From: Cerasicoccus frondis | GTDB lineage: Bacteria > Verrucomicrobiota > Verrucomicrobiia > Opitutales > Cerasicoccaceae | Length of the DNA stretch: 64,000 nt | Assembly: GCA_031296915.1 (NCBI GenBank) | Contig: JAVDPC010000029.1 | Span: 22,412 to 86,411, forward strand | Reading direction: 5' to 3' | Shown: positions 46,712 through 56,556 of the stretch, in pieces | Position numbering within the stretch: position 1 is the first letter of the stretch | How the letters are laid out: every line of letters begins with the position of its first letter | Made by a program: the position numbers and the translations under genes | The notes under the pieces: model-generated | The model's database searches: none | Seen by the model: only the letters and a program-made list of their open reading frames with translations | What the model was told of the DNA's origin: nothing

Positions 46712-49700
46712 TTAGAACGTATACTCGATCGCGAATCGGTAGCTTTGACCAATGTTGTAACTGGTTCTGTCGTAAGTCCGATTGATAACTGGGGTGACAT
46801 ACTCAATACCCCGGGCTGTGTTCGTGATGTTCGTAACCTGAAACTTGAACACCAGGTTATCAGTGATGTTTTGATTCAAGGTCAAATCGAGCTGGTAGTA
46901 GGATTTTGTATACTGATCTACGCTGTTATCCAAACCGGAACCAACTGCGGTAAGCACATCGCTCTGTGAGAACACCGCTATCGTTATCGCGGTCCCCCAA
47001 TCGGGTTGATTGAACGTCAAATTCGCATTGACCAACCACTCTGGTTGGTCAAACAAACGGCGATCAGTCGGCAAATTATTATTTCCATAGGGGGGGCCGT
47101 CAGTGCCGATCAGAGACCCATTCTGGATGTTTCCATTCGCCGCGTATGTAAAATATGAATCCAATACGTTTTCTGGGAAACCGACCGAAGCATCAATATA
47201 AGTGTAGTTGGCTCCGATCGAAAAATACTCCAGCTCTGGCGAAAGAAAATCCAGAGACGTTTGCATCTCAACTTCGATGCCTTTAATACGAGCTGTATTT
47301 GGATTATTGAAAAAGGACTGAATAGAACGTCCAGTGACTGAATCTCGTAATACGATTTGCTCAATGGGGTCCTCAATTGTCTTATAGAATGAGCCAAGTG
47401 CAATAAAACCTGTATCGAAGTCATATTGGACTCTGACATCAAAGTTCTCGACCTGCGAAATCCCCAAAGTTGGATTTCCTAGAATGGTGTCACCGGTCTC
47501 AAGGTTACGTGAGAAATATGGAGACAACTCTCGAAATGAAGGATAGGCGACAGTTTGTGCATATCCCAAACGAACATTCCAATCCTCCAGAAAATCATAT
47601 GACACAGTTGCCCCAGGCAGAATATAATTTTTATCAATATCCCCCTCAACACTTGCATCTGTAAATCCAATGATTTCGCCATTAGTGGGATTCGTTAATG
47701 AAGAACCGCGAGGTGTAGAAGTTAAGAACTGATCCAGCGTGCGTGTCGGCGTCAATTGGGCATTACCAGATGCATTGAACAACACCTTGGTTACTCTTGC
47801 TCCACCGGTGAAAGACAAATCATCATTAATGCTGAATTCGCCCATAAAATAGCCCGCAATCTCTTTACGACGCGCATCAGCAAAAGATGGGAAAGAGGTT
47901 GTGCCAGCCGAACCAGTGCTGAAAGCATAGTCAAACAGCTCTTCACGAGTGGCGAATCGTGGCGTTACAGAACCGATCGTCGAAACTGCATCAACTTGAT
48001 CGACATGACGATCTGCAAAAGACCAATAACCGCCTCCGGACACCACAGAAGAAATCCGTTTATTTATATCAAATTCGTAGTTCGCGTCTAGACGGCCCCC
48101 ATTGGTCTCATCATCAATGCTGCGGCTAGTCTCTGTCAGAATCGGAGGTGTATCGCTGCCTCCAATACCAGCAGCACTGTCATAGAAGTAACCCGCAGGA
48201 TTCGACCCAGTGCCATTATCGTAAAATGAATTAAATACCGTTTGCTGCGGTAGATCACTAGACGTTTTTGCGTAAGTAACTCCCCAAAAGATAGTCAAAT
48301 CTTCAGTTTTGGGTTCAAGTAATTCTCCACCAAGCTGAAAGGCGGTAACATTTCTTTGTTCATAAGAAAGAGTATCGCTGCCGAATGTATTGGTGTCGGC
48401 ATTGCCACGGCCAATAATATTCAAACCCGTTGAACCAGAATTGCCCGAACTCGGCGTGCCAACCCCCCGGTCTGAGTCAGTCAACTGGGTGTTCTGGAAA
48501 TTAAATTCCGAAGGTAAGTGGCCATTATCTTGTCTTTCCGCAAAGCCGTTGCCGCTCTGACTAAAGAGAAAGTTGAAGACAATTTTATTGTTACCTGCTT
48601 TATCAAACTCGTAGCCAAGACCACCGAGCATACCGATCAGCACATCTGCATCAGAACTGGTTGTGTCATAAAGCAGTCCACTCGCGCCCAACTCCCCCAA
48701 AAATAAAGAGCCCGGTTGACGAGTCGTATTGAAAGCTGGCACATGGCCAGGAAACCCCGGGGGCACGCCGAAGTAATTACTATTGGTCGCATATCGATTC
48801 TGCTGTGTTCCAATTTGGGTGCTGTAAGAGCTGTCATAAGATGCCGACGCAATAAACCCAAGGTTTCTGCCATTGTCCAATTCGTAGGTATTCCCTCCTC
48901 CTGCACTGAAGGTTAACCCAATGGGAGGACTCCCCTCTTCTGCAACAACCGACATGCCAGAGATTCGGGCGCGTTGATTTAGAGAAGGATCATCCGGCGT
49001 AGTTTGACGGTTTGATTTGCCATTGGCCCAATAGTCTGAGCTGCCAGCGTTTGGATCCTTTAAATACTCATCAGAGAGCGCCAGACTATTGAAGCGAAAG
49101 CCAGCCTTACCCCATGCGGTAGGCTCATCGGGAAAAGATTTCGTATTCAGTTCAAACGCAGCACCCGAAGAGTTACTGGGCATATTGGGGAGAAAACTCT
49201 TATTGGTAATGACGTTCTCGATGATAGACGTCGGGAACAAATCCAGTTGCAATCCCTGACGAACCGGGTCTGGACTCGGCATTGGTAATCCATTTACCAA
49301 AGTACTATTGTAACGATCGCCAAGTCCACGAACCACTGCGAACTTACCACCCACAACGTTGACGCCAGGTAAGCGTTGCACGAGGTCTGACAAGTCCGTT
49401 CCACCAAATTTAGCGAAGTCCTCTGAAGAAAGAAAGTCAACCGTGCCAGCAGCCTCACGCCGAAGATCAGCCAGCAAATCGTTTTGGCTACTTAGGGCTT
49501 CGGCGCCAATTTCGAATTCTTCCAGTTCAAAGATGTTATCAAGTGTAGGTGGTAATTCGCGCGGCATAGGGAAATCACCACGCGCGGCCTCATTAGGTAA
49601 AACCTTCAAATCGCGAATAGCGGAAGAACGATATCCCGACTTTACAAATCGCAGCGTGTAGACACCAGCTGGAACACCAACAAAACGGTACTTACCTTCG

Positions 49701-50065
49701 TTATTTGTCGTTTCAAAACGATCACGCTCAGCTTCATTGCCTAATTCACGAGCTTCTTCATCTGGCCAAACTAAAAGGACGGTGACTCCACTGACATAGT
49801 CACCGCTTTCTGCATCAAACACCTGACCGACAATATTACCCTCTCCTTCCGGAATAGCTTCAGACTCAGCACTAGTCAATGGCTCCTCAGTCACGCCAGC
49901 TTCTTCGGCGCTCTCTGCATTCTCAGTGGGCGTCAATGTTTCTTCACCATCATCCTGAGCGCGGACTTCTGCAGTCGACAGCGCACTCACGGCAATCATC
50001 GCTAAGAGTAGCGTATTTTGCCGGGGTAGAATTGCCCGTAAGATTACTTGAAAGATGTTAGTCAT
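46712..50065 (-). CDS. TonB-dependent outer-membrane receptor with carboxypeptidase-regulatory-like domain
   Basis: A 1117-residue receptor. After a signal peptide come an acidic stretch, a carboxypeptidase-regulatory-like domain (about 74-150: IVGQVFDAESGDYVSGVTVLL, GVPAGVYTLRFVKSGY), a plug (about 195-320: LVQRLPGVNVVGGKFAVVRG with LVNGLPMPSP) and a long beta barrel ending in Phe (FAIEYTF). It takes up a large or scarce substrate by energy from TonB. A regulatory-like domain is common in SusC-type glycan receptors, but no SusD-type partner is seen here. Substrate unknown. Start ATG at 50065; it lies in the operon behind the two unrecognised secreted proteins. Confidence 0.93.
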   Translation of the reverse strand: MTNIFQVILRAILPRQNTLLLAMIAVSALSTAEVRAQDDGEETLTPTENAESAEEAGVTEEPLTSAESEAIPEGEGNIVGQVFDAESGDYVSGVTVLLVWPDEEARELGNEAERDRFETTNNEGKYRFVGVPAGVYTLRFVKSGYRSSAIRDLKVLPNEAARGDFPMPRELPPTLDNIFELEEFEIGAEALSSQNDLLADLRREAAGTVDFLSSEDFAKFGGTDLSDLVQRLPGVNVVGGKFAVVRGLGDRYNSTLVNGLPMPSPDPVRQGLQLDLFPTSIIENVITNKSFLPNMPSNSSGAAFELNTKSFPDEPTAWGKAGFRFNSLALSDEYLKDPNAGSSDYWANGKSNRQTTPDDPSLNQRARISGMSVVAEEGSPPIGLTFSAGGGNTYELDNGRNLGFIASASYDSSYSTQIGTQQNRYATNSNYFGVPPGFPGHVPAFNTTRQPGSLFLGELGASGLLYDTTSSDADVLIGMLGGLGYEFDKAGNNKIVFNFLFSQSGNGFAERQDNGHLPSEFNFQNTQLTDSDRGVGTPSSGNSGSTGLNIIGRGNADTNTFGSDTLSYEQRNVTAFQLGGELLEPKTEDLTIFWGVTYAKTSSDLPQQTVFNSFYDNGTGSNPAGYFYDSAAGIGGSDTPPILTETSRSIDDETNGGRLDANYEFDINKRISSVVSGGGYWSFADRHVDQVDAVSTIGSVTPRFATREELFDYAFSTGSAGTTSFPSFADARRKEIAGYFMGEFSINDDLSFTGGARVTKVLFNASGNAQLTPTRTLDQFLTSTPRGSSLTNPTNGEIIGFTDASVEGDIDKNYILPGATVSYDFLEDWNVRLGYAQTVAYPSFRELSPYFSRNLETGDTILGNPTLGISQVENFDVRVQYDFDTGFIALGSFYKTIEDPIEQIVLRDSVTGRSIQSFFNNPNTARIKGIEVEMQTSLDFLSPELEYFSIGANYTYIDASVGFPENVLDSYFTYAANGNIQNGSLIGTDGPPYGNNNLPTDRRLFDQPEWLVNANLTFNQPDWGTAITIAVFSQSDVLTAVGSGLDNSVDQYTKSYYQLDLTLNQNITDNLVFKFQVTNITNTARGIEYVTPVINRTYDRTSYNIGQSYRFAIEYTF

Positions 50066-50094
50066 GGTTAAGAGCTAGCTAATCCGTCCTTCGA

Positions 50095-50904
50095 CTAGAT
50101 GTTGGCTTGATTTTGAGAGACCGCCTTTCTGGCTTCAGAAATCTGTTTGCTTAAATCTGATTTGAAACGATCAAGGTCTTCAATATCGGTCGCGTCATAG
50201 CGCGCAATCAGGCGGCCATTCTTATCAATTAAAGCAACCGTGAATCCCACGGGCTGATGGAAAAACGTATCAACATGGCTTAACGCCAGGAAGGTCGGCA
50301 TTGTAGGAACCGACACATTATAATCGATGAGCAGCTCGGCCAGACTTGCCTGTTCAGGAGCGTTGAGCGGAATCAAATAGGAACCAACGGAATCAGGCTG
50401 CCATTCTTGATAAATTGCCCGATCAAATTGCTGAATCAATTTTTGGTCATCAGCATCTTGAAGGTCTGCATAGGCGATCAGAAAATAATCTTTCCCCGCG
50501 ATGTCTTCCTGACGGAGTTGGACCCAACCATCCGGGTGATAAAATCGAGTTCCGTATAGCTTGGTAAACAGACCGTGACTGCTCCATGAACGCGTCTTGG
50601 AAAGCTCCTCATATTGCTGCTCAAAATCAGTATCATCGAAAGGCAGGCGCTGAATGCCATATCGCCCAAAATCAACCAGCACATTGTTACCCTCCACGCG
50701 TAACATCACACCGCGACGACCTGGCTGGAGCACTTTATTGCTATCCTGAAGCTCAAGCGGTTTTTCTAACCGAACAAATGGCGGCCACCATTCAGAGCGT
50801 AGTTCTTGTTCGGACACGCTCACATTATCTGCGCCTGCAGCTCCGAGCATAGGCAAAGAGCACCATGCTAAGAACGTATAGAAAAGTGCTTTAGACTTAT
50901 TCAT
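50095..50904 (-). CDS. secreted protein of unknown function in the TonB operon
   Basis: From the ATG at 50904 (the TTG two codons earlier is less likely) the protein is 269 residues. It has a signal peptide (ALFYTFLAWCSLPMLGAAG) and an acidic soluble body. Residues about 60-90 (GVMLRVEGNNVLVDFGRYGIQRLP) resemble a small SH3-like barrel, and KDYFLIAYADLQDADD then YNVSVPTMPTFLALSHVD and GFTVALIDKNGRLIARYDATD resemble a thioredoxin-type strand order with no cysteine pair. It starts 2 bases after the previous stop. No family assignment is safe. Confidence 0.6.
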   Translation of the reverse strand: MNKSKALFYTFLAWCSLPMLGAAGADNVSVSEQELRSEWWPPFVRLEKPLELQDSNKVLQPGRRGVMLRVEGNNVLVDFGRYGIQRLPFDDTDFEQQYEELSKTRSWSSHGLFTKLYGTRFYHPDGWVQLRQEDIAGKDYFLIAYADLQDADDQKLIQQFDRAIYQEWQPDSVGSYLIPLNAPEQASLAELLIDYNVSVPTMPTFLALSHVDTFFHQPVGFTVALIDKNGRLIARYDATDIEDLDRFKSDLSKQISEARKAVSQNQANI

Positions 50905-50906
50905 AA

Positions 50907-51617
50907 TCAATTCCCTCTCATCTGTTGTAGTTCAGCTTCCGTCTTAGCATTACTGACCAACGGCGCTGAACTAACGAGTGGCCCATTGGCTCCTCTTTGC
51001 GCGTTGGATTTTCCATCTCCCTGCTTTAATAAAGCCGCTTGATTCATTGCCTCCTCAGCAGCCTCCTCGCGAGCTAACTGCTCAAGTGATTCGGGCACCT
51101 CGATGCCACTGCTCCTCAGCATCGGAATGAACTTGGGATCATGCAGCTTTTCCTGTGCTTTCTGACTCAAAGAAGCAAAAGGCCGAATTTTTAAAGCTGA
51201 CTGATCCTTTCCATCGCCCAAAGCGTATGCTGGAGCTGACGTATCAGAACCACGGGACGATGGATCTAGCGTTGAATTGCCGCTAGCTTCGCTCGCTTCC
51301 TCAATAGCCAACCAGAAATAATCATTATTGGTGATATCATGCAATTGAACACGCTTTGATCCTACATCCACTTGCATGAGTCTGTATCGCTCAGTGATCG
51401 TTTCATTCTGTGTTAGCAGATGCGATCGATTCGAGTCAGATTCAATGATCAACGCCCAATACTCTGCGTCTATTCGCAGCAGTCCCTTCAAGTGAAAATA
51501 CTCACTTTTCGCCGATAGAGACACCACCCCGAAGAAACCCCAAAGCAATGCGATCATAGCAAAGGCTTTGGCTCCTCGCGATGTTACAGGCAAACATTTG
51601 GACGTGGCAGTAGGCAT
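50907..51617 (-). CDS. exported protein of unknown function in the TonB operon
   Basis: A 236-residue protein with an N-terminal hydrophobic segment (AFAMIALLWGFFGVVSLSAKS), likely a signal peptide or anchor. The first half has GLLRIDAEYWALIIESD and VDVGSKRVQLHDIT, which look like a beta-sandwich domain. The second half is low-complexity, helical and rich in Ala, Glu and Gln, ending in NAKTEAELQQMRGN. I do not recognise it. It is placed between the TPR gene (10 bases upstream) and the 269-residue secreted protein. Confidence 0.6.
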   Translation of the reverse strand: MPTATSKCLPVTSRGAKAFAMIALLWGFFGVVSLSAKSEYFHLKGLLRIDAEYWALIIESDSNRSHLLTQNETITERYRLMQVDVGSKRVQLHDITNNDYFWLAIEEASEASGNSTLDPSSRGSDTSAPAYALGDGKDQSALKIRPFASLSQKAQEKLHDPKFIPMLRSSGIEVPESLEQLAREEAAEEAMNQAALLKQGDGKSNAQRGANGPLVSSAPLVSNAKTEAELQQMRGN

Positions 51618-51627
51618 TTCAATGGAA

Positions 51628-52989
51628 CTAGGAGCGCATTGCCATCTCGACCTTGTCGAGAAAGCGACGGATTCGTTCGTCGTCCTTAATTACAAGCGCA
51701 CTGCGCAAGAGCTCGGATGCTTCCTTATACTTTTTCGTGCGCACAAGAATTTGCGCATGCTTGACAAGTGCGTTGAACTCAAAATTTTCCAGCTTCTGGG
51801 CGCGTTCGAGATACAATACAGCACGCTCGATGTCATCTTGGTCTGCATAGTATTGTGAAATTTCCAACAATGCCTCACCACGCGTACCGTCACGCTCAAT
51901 GATGGACTCCAACAAGCCAACCGCCTTTTCCTGATCGCCAGAGGCGCGGGCAAGCATCGCCTGAAGAGTCAAGAGCTCCAGTTCCTGATCATTATTAAGC
52001 TTCTCCGCGTAAGCAGTTTCCATCTTTGCCAATAAATCCTCAGCTTGACTTTTAGCGCCTGCCCGAAGCATCAAACGCGCTGATCGAACGCCATTGGAGA
52101 AGCGGTCTGCACTCGGATTCTTATCGATCGCCGCCTTGTAGGCATCGAGCGCAGCATCGTAATTACGCTGGTTAAAGTAGATATCCCCTAAGAGGTAAAG
52201 GCTCTCTTGTTTCGCCTTGCCGAGTGAACGCACCATTTCGATGTTGATCACTGACTTCTCCGGTTGGCCGTGACCAAGGTAAGCATTCGACTGGAGAATC
52301 CAAAGCGTCGCGTTGTCAGGCTCGCTTTGGAGCATTTCATCCATCAGGGTAATGACTTCCTCATAACGCTCCGAAGCCAAGAGAGCTTGAGCGAGGCCCA
52401 GCTTCCAGTCACGCTTATCCGGCTGCTGCTGAATGGCGTCACGGTAAGCTTCTTCTGCGGACAGATATTTTTCCTGACTCAGGTATGCATAGCCCATCAA
52501 GCCGTAGTTGCGACCATCCTGCTCACCAAGTTCAATGGCCCGGCTAAGATGTTTAAGAGCTTCTGCATAATCCTGCTTCTGCACATTGAGGAGCCCCAAA
52601 TTCTTATGCGCGCGGCGAAAATCTGGGAATTTCTCAACTGCCTTGAGGTAATACTCTTCAGCAAGATCAAGCTCAGATTGCTGGAAGTAAAGATTCGCCA
52701 AAACAAACATCAGCGCAGCGCTGGAGTCATCATTGATCTCATCATTTAGACGGGCGGAAGCGGCACGGGCATTAACCTTCATGAGCTCGATTAAGTCTTG
52801 CAGGAGCTCGACTTCCTCAGGGCTCACCTTTGGCTCAGCGCCAGAAAGGAACCCATAGCTGCCAACGAAACGCTCGGCCCATTCCGGGTCGTTGAAATTT
52901 GGCGCGGCCGCAGAAAAATCAATGCTGGTCTGGGCAGCAAGGCCTGCCGGAATTGCGGCTAATAGAAAAAGTATATGCTTAACTTTCAT
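51628..52989 (-). CDS. TPR-repeat protein of the TonB operon
   Basis: A 453-residue protein with a signal peptide (ILFLLAAIPAGLAAQ) and about ten tetratricopeptide repeats (such as DLAEEYYLKAVEKFPDFRRAHKNLGLL and YDAALDAYKAAIDKNPSADR). A TPR protein closes the analogous gammaproteobacterial ttpC-exbB-exbD-tonB sets, where it is likewise exported; a periplasmic docking role is inferred. The ATG at 52989 is preferred to the TTG two codons upstream. It follows tonB by 13 bases. Confidence 0.88.
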   Translation of the reverse strand: MKVKHILFLLAAIPAGLAAQTSIDFSAAAPNFNDPEWAERFVGSYGFLSGAEPKVSPEEVELLQDLIELMKVNARAASARLNDEINDDSSAALMFVLANLYFQQSELDLAEEYYLKAVEKFPDFRRAHKNLGLLNVQKQDYAEALKHLSRAIELGEQDGRNYGLMGYAYLSQEKYLSAEEAYRDAIQQQPDKRDWKLGLAQALLASERYEEVITLMDEMLQSEPDNATLWILQSNAYLGHGQPEKSVINIEMVRSLGKAKQESLYLLGDIYFNQRNYDAALDAYKAAIDKNPSADRFSNGVRSARLMLRAGAKSQAEDLLAKMETAYAEKLNNDQELELLTLQAMLARASGDQEKAVGLLESIIERDGTRGEALLEISQYYADQDDIERAVLYLERAQKLENFEFNALVKHAQILVRTKKYKEASELLRSALVIKDDERIRRFLDKVEMAMRS

Positions 52990-53002
52990 GATCAAAAAAG
53001 TG

Positions 53003-53674
53003 CTATTTAATACGAACAGGAATCGGTAAGTTGGCTTTGGCTTTGGTGGGTCGACCTTGATAGGTGGGCGCTGAGAATTTTCGTTTTTTCACTTCCGATA
53101 GAATAAAGTCATTGAATTGAGGAAGGTCCGATGAAGAGATCTCCGCCTTGGTCACATCCCCCTCTTCGCTAAGTTCAATGTAAACAATGACTTTCCCGCT
53201 AACGGCCTTCTTACGGAGACGGGCTGGAAAATCGAATGGTGTGCGATCAAGCAGGCGCGGCATTTGGTCCAGGTCGGAAAAATCAACCAAGTCTTCTGTG
53301 CCCAGGGATTCCTGGCTCGTGTTAAAGGTCGGCATATCGAAGTCGCCCGCTAAGCTTCCACCCGTGCCTGGATTCAAAGCGATTTCCAACTGATCGAGCG
53401 AAATTTCGGGCGGCGGCTCCTCCATCTCGGGCGGCGGTTCTTCCTCGGGTTCTGGCGGCTCAGGCGGCTCTTCCAGCTCTTCTATTTCAGGCGCAGGGAA
53501 CGCCATGACGGGCTCAGAAATTTCATTTTTCGCCGGCTTGGTGATGCCCACCAAAGGCGCTATCGCCATGAGCACAAACAGGCCAAAAGAGAAAATCGAG
53601 CCACAGACCACGCCAAGTGGCAAATCGCCACGGGCTGTTGGGATACGGAAACTTACGTAGGGCTTATCCGACAT
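53003..53674 (-). CDS. tonB: TonB energy-transducing protein
   Basis: TonB spans the periplasm to transmit inner-membrane proton energy to outer-membrane receptors. The 223-residue protein has an N-terminal membrane segment (about 19-43), a Pro/Glu-rich spacer (60-90) and a C-terminal TonB domain (about 145-223) with VSGKVIVYIELSEEGDVTKAEISSS and VKKRKFSAPTYQGRPTKAK. It follows the second exbD by 2 bases. Confidence 0.93.
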   Translation of the reverse strand: MSDKPYVSFRIPTARGDLPLGVVCGSIFSFGLFVLMAIAPLVGITKPAKNEISEPVMAFPAPEIEELEEPPEPPEPEEEPPPEMEEPPPEISLDQLEIALNPGTGGSLAGDFDMPTFNTSQESLGTEDLVDFSDLDQMPRLLDRTPFDFPARLRKKAVSGKVIVYIELSEEGDVTKAEISSSDLPQFNDFILSEVKKRKFSAPTYQGRPTKAKANLPIPVRIK

Positions 53675-53676
53675 AG

Positions 53677-54081
53677 TTAATCCTTAAACGTTGATACGCT
53701 GATTTTTTTAGCGCCCGCGTTTTTAACTTCAGACCACACTTTGGAAAAGGTGCCATGGTCCGCCAAGCTGTCGGCCTGGATGATTACCGGAATGTCGTTT
53801 TGTTTGATCTGTTGCTTTACTTGACCAGAAACGCCGGAGATGCCGATTTCCTTCCCTCCATAAACCACACGGTTATCCGAAGTGATTGCGATGATGATAC
53901 TGTTCTTTTCGAGATCTTCATCAGTAAGTGCGGGCGGCTTGTTAATTTCGACACCTGGCTCCTCCACGAATACCGTGGTGACGATGAAGAAGATCAGCAA
54001 GATGAAGATACAGTCGATCATCGGTGACAGATTGATCTCTGTATCCTGTTCTGGATCGTCGTTGATGCTGCGTCCGGCCAT
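53677..54081 (-). CDS. exbD: ExbD/TolR-family protein, second copy
   Basis: From the ATG at 54081 it is 134 residues: a short cytoplasmic start, the membrane segment with the conserved Asp ([22 protein letters not shown]) that carries protons, and a periplasmic domain. The frame continues upstream to an ATG at 54171, but 54081 matches the first exbD in layout ([17 protein letters not shown]). It is over 75% identical to the first copy in the membrane segment and diverges after it. Confidence 0.93.
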   Translation of the reverse strand: MAGRSINDDPEQDTEINLSPMIDCIFILLIFFIVTTVFVEEPGVEINKPPALTDEDLEKNSIIIAITSDNRVVYGGKEIGISGVSGQVKQQIKQNDIPVIIQADSLADHGTFSKVWSEVKNAGAKKISVSTFKD

Positions 54082-54085
54082 AAAA

Positions 54086-54496
54086 TTAATTCGTAGTGGT
54101 AAAGCTGAGTTGCTGTGCTCCCGCAGAAGCTGCTTGGTCCCAAACTGAAATGAAAATGCCATGCGCGGCATTTTCGTGGGAGCGGATCATGACCGGAGTT
54201 ACCGAGTCCTTCATTCCCTTCTTCACAACGTTCTTCACTTGGCTGATCGGGATTTCCTGGCCTTCAAACACAATCTTGTTGTTGGCGGTGATCTCAATCA
54301 TCACGTTGTCATTTTCTTCGTTGTTATTTTCCGGATTCGCAGATGCATCGGGCTTATTGACCTGCACCCCCGTTTCCTCGACAAAGACCGTGGTGACGAT
54401 GAAGAAAATCAGCAGAATAAAGATACAATCGATCATCGAAGACAGATTGATCTCCGTCTCCTCGTCGGCGTCATTAAGTAAGCTACGGCGTGCCAT
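54086..54496 (-). CDS. exbD: ExbD/TolR-family protein, first copy
   Basis: A 136-residue protein with the membrane segment [20 protein letters not shown] with its conserved Asp, and a periplasmic domain ([27 protein letters not shown]). It is paired with the second exbD copy 4 bases downstream; two ExbD-type subunits may assemble a mixed dimer. It follows exbB by 3 bases. Confidence 0.94.
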   Translation of the reverse strand: MARRSLLNDADEETEINLSSMIDCIFILLIFFIVTTVFVEETGVQVNKPDASANPENNNEENDNVMIEITANNKIVFEGQEIPISQVKNVVKKGMKDSVTPVMIRSHENAAHGIFISVWDQAASAGAQQLSFTTTN

Positions 54497-54499
54497 GAT

Positions 54500-55099
54500 T
54501 TAATCGATTTTAAGTTCGGAAAGCGTCAGACACTCCAATCGGGTAATATTGGCTTCTAGGTTATGCTTCTGTCGCTGAATGATCATCACGATAAAGAGAC
54601 CTGGGAGCGCGATAATCAGTCCTGTCAGCGTAGTTAACAGGGCCTCTGAAATACCTGAAGCGACAACGCCAGCCGTCTCACCACCTGCGCTGGTGGCCAA
54701 ACCGAGGAAAGTTTGCAACATTCCCATAACGGTTCCCAAAAGTCCCAACAGAGGCGCTGTGGCGACGAGCGTGTTTACAAAACGCACACGGCGATCAACC
54801 AAATTCAGAAGAGCCATGCGAACCTCATCAAAACGATTGCGCACCTGCTTAGCCGAAGTCGTATCCGTCTGCGTGTAGCGGATTATCTCACCAACGCGAC
54901 CTTCCGCCTTTTCAGGAAACAGAACCCACTCGCCCCACTGATACTCGTTGCGTTTGCTTAAGCTGGAGCGTCGCACGTACAAGATGAGCTGAAACGCTTG
55001 TGTGTAGAGAAGACATGCAAGCAGGAACAGTGGGATCATCACAATGCCCCCGCTAGCCCATACGCCAATGATCTTCTCGATGGTGATGCCGCCTTCCAT
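54500..55099 (-). CDS. exbB: ExbB/TolQ-family proton-channel protein
   Basis: A 199-residue protein with three membrane segments, the first near residues 14-36. The channel signature is in the last two: VNTLVATAPLLGLLGTVMGMLQTF and SGISEALLTTLTGLIIALPGLF. With the ExbD proteins it forms the inner-membrane motor that drives TonB. It starts 18 bases after the TtpC-like gene. Confidence 0.93.
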   Translation of the reverse strand: MEGGITIEKIIGVWASGGIVMIPLFLLACLLYTQAFQLILYVRRSSLSKRNEYQWGEWVLFPEKAEGRVGEIIRYTQTDTTSAKQVRNRFDEVRMALLNLVDRRVRFVNTLVATAPLLGLLGTVMGMLQTFLGLATSAGGETAGVVASGISEALLTTLTGLIIALPGLFIVMIIQRQKHNLEANITRLECLTLSELKID

Positions 55100-55117
55100 A
55101 ATTTCGGGCTTCTCGGA

Positions 55118-56527
55118 TTAACTGTCCTTCTTGTCATGACGGCGAGCCATGACGCCGTTGACAAAAGCGACCGCACCTTGCTCAAGTAAACCAAGCTTGC
55201 GTTTCGCCATGCGTGACAACATGCCGTGCAGAATCAAAGTCGGGATCGCGACAATCAAACCCAACGCGGTGGTGACAAGCGCCTCGGAAATACCAGAGGA
55301 AAGGCTCTTTGCGTCACCGGTGCCAAAAATCGTGATCAACTGGAAGGTTTTGATCATACCGATAACGGTGCCCAAAAGTCCCAAAAGTGGTGCAGCCGCA
55401 GCGGTGATTGCCAGGAATGGCAGAAAGCTTTCCAAGGTCGGACGCGCCTTGAGAATCCGCTCGAACATCATCTCTTCGAGGATGCCGCGCTTTTCTTCAG
55501 CGTTGATTACACCGGCGGTCAACATCTCACCAGCTACGCCGCCCACGCTGCTCGCCTTGTCTTGAGCAGACTTGGAGTCACCTTTATCAAGGTCAGAGAT
55601 GATAGCATCAATTTCATTAGGCTTAGCCACTTTGAAGCTAAAAATCTGGAAGCATTTAAACAGCGCCAGGAGAAGGCCAATGATGCCTAATGCAATGATA
55701 ACAATGCCAACTTCACCGCCGTCATCAATGTATCCCTTAAGCGTCTTTCGCGCTTTGGCGACTTTCAGCGCCTTGCCGAGAGTGGAGTCAAATGGCAGCG
55801 CCCCGGAGCCGCTATTCACAGTACTCGAGATGGCGCCATCAATGTTATCAGGTAAGTCCACGACTACAGGATCTGCAGCGTTGAGTTGGGTTTCAACTAG
55901 GCCATACACGGCTCCATCTTTACTAGAGAAGTACACCGTTGGTCCCATCGTGATGAATTTGCCATCCACCAGGATGCCGTCCGGACTCAGCGCCGCGCCC
56001 TCATAACCGTGACCACCAATAAGGTTGCCGATACGGCTCATCGCGCTGTCAATGACGTCGGTCTGTATTGCACGCTTCTCTTCAGAGCTCAAATTTACGT
56101 TCTTCGGGGCAAGCTTAGCTGAGTTAATGCCTTCTTCGTAAATGGCCAACTCACTGATGTTAATCCGACCCTCGAATTCATTAATGAACTCGTTCAAGCG
56201 GTTGTTAATAAAGTCCGCTTGGTCTTTCATTTGGCCGACTTGACGCTCAAGGCTGGACAAGTCAATCGAACGACTATCCTTGATTTTTAACAAACGATCA
56301 CGTTCACGGCGAAGCTCTAGAACTTTGCTTTCCAGTTCGTTGACCTCCTTCGACAGGGGAATCTTATCCTTCGCGATCTCGCTGCGAACTTCAGCCAACT
56401 CCTTCAGAGAGGCATCCAGCTTTTGTGAGGCGTCAGCGGAAACTTGCTGAAAATCTTGGGCCGCCAATGGCGAAATCAACAGGCTGGCAAAGGCCAGCGG
56501 TAGCGTAATTGCATGCTTCAAGTTCAT
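55118..56527 (-). CDS. TtpC-like MotA/TolQ/ExbB-family protein with a long periplasmic coiled coil
   Basis: A 469-residue protein with a signal peptide (ITLPLAFASLLISPLAAQ), a coiled coil (about 35-120, SKEVNELESKVLELRRERDRLL), a periplasmic beta domain (about 170-245), a membrane segment (about 275-292) and the MotA/TolQ/ExbB channel region (about 380-460, LGLLGTVIGMIKTFQLIT and SSGISEALVTTALGLIVAIPTLI). In Vibrio the TtpC protein of the TonB2 set has this build and is needed for uptake. It sits between the DUF3450 gene (30 bases) and exbB. Confidence 0.9.
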   Translation of the reverse strand: MNLKHAITLPLAFASLLISPLAAQDFQQVSADASQKLDASLKELAEVRSEIAKDKIPLSKEVNELESKVLELRRERDRLLKIKDSRSIDLSSLERQVGQMKDQADFINNRLNEFINEFEGRINISELAIYEEGINSAKLAPKNVNLSSEEKRAIQTDVIDSAMSRIGNLIGGHGYEGAALSPDGILVDGKFITMGPTVYFSSKDGAVYGLVETQLNAADPVVVDLPDNIDGAISSTVNSGSGALPFDSTLGKALKVAKARKTLKGYIDDGGEVGIVIIALGIIGLLLALFKCFQIFSFKVAKPNEIDAIISDLDKGDSKSAQDKASSVGGVAGEMLTAGVINAEEKRGILEEMMFERILKARPTLESFLPFLAITAAAAPLLGLLGTVIGMIKTFQLITIFGTGDAKSLSSGISEALVTTALGLIVAIPTLILHGMLSRMAKRKLGLLEQGAVAFVNGVMARRHDKKDS

Positions 56528-56556
56528 GGTATGAAGTATCGGTGTAGGCGGTTAAA

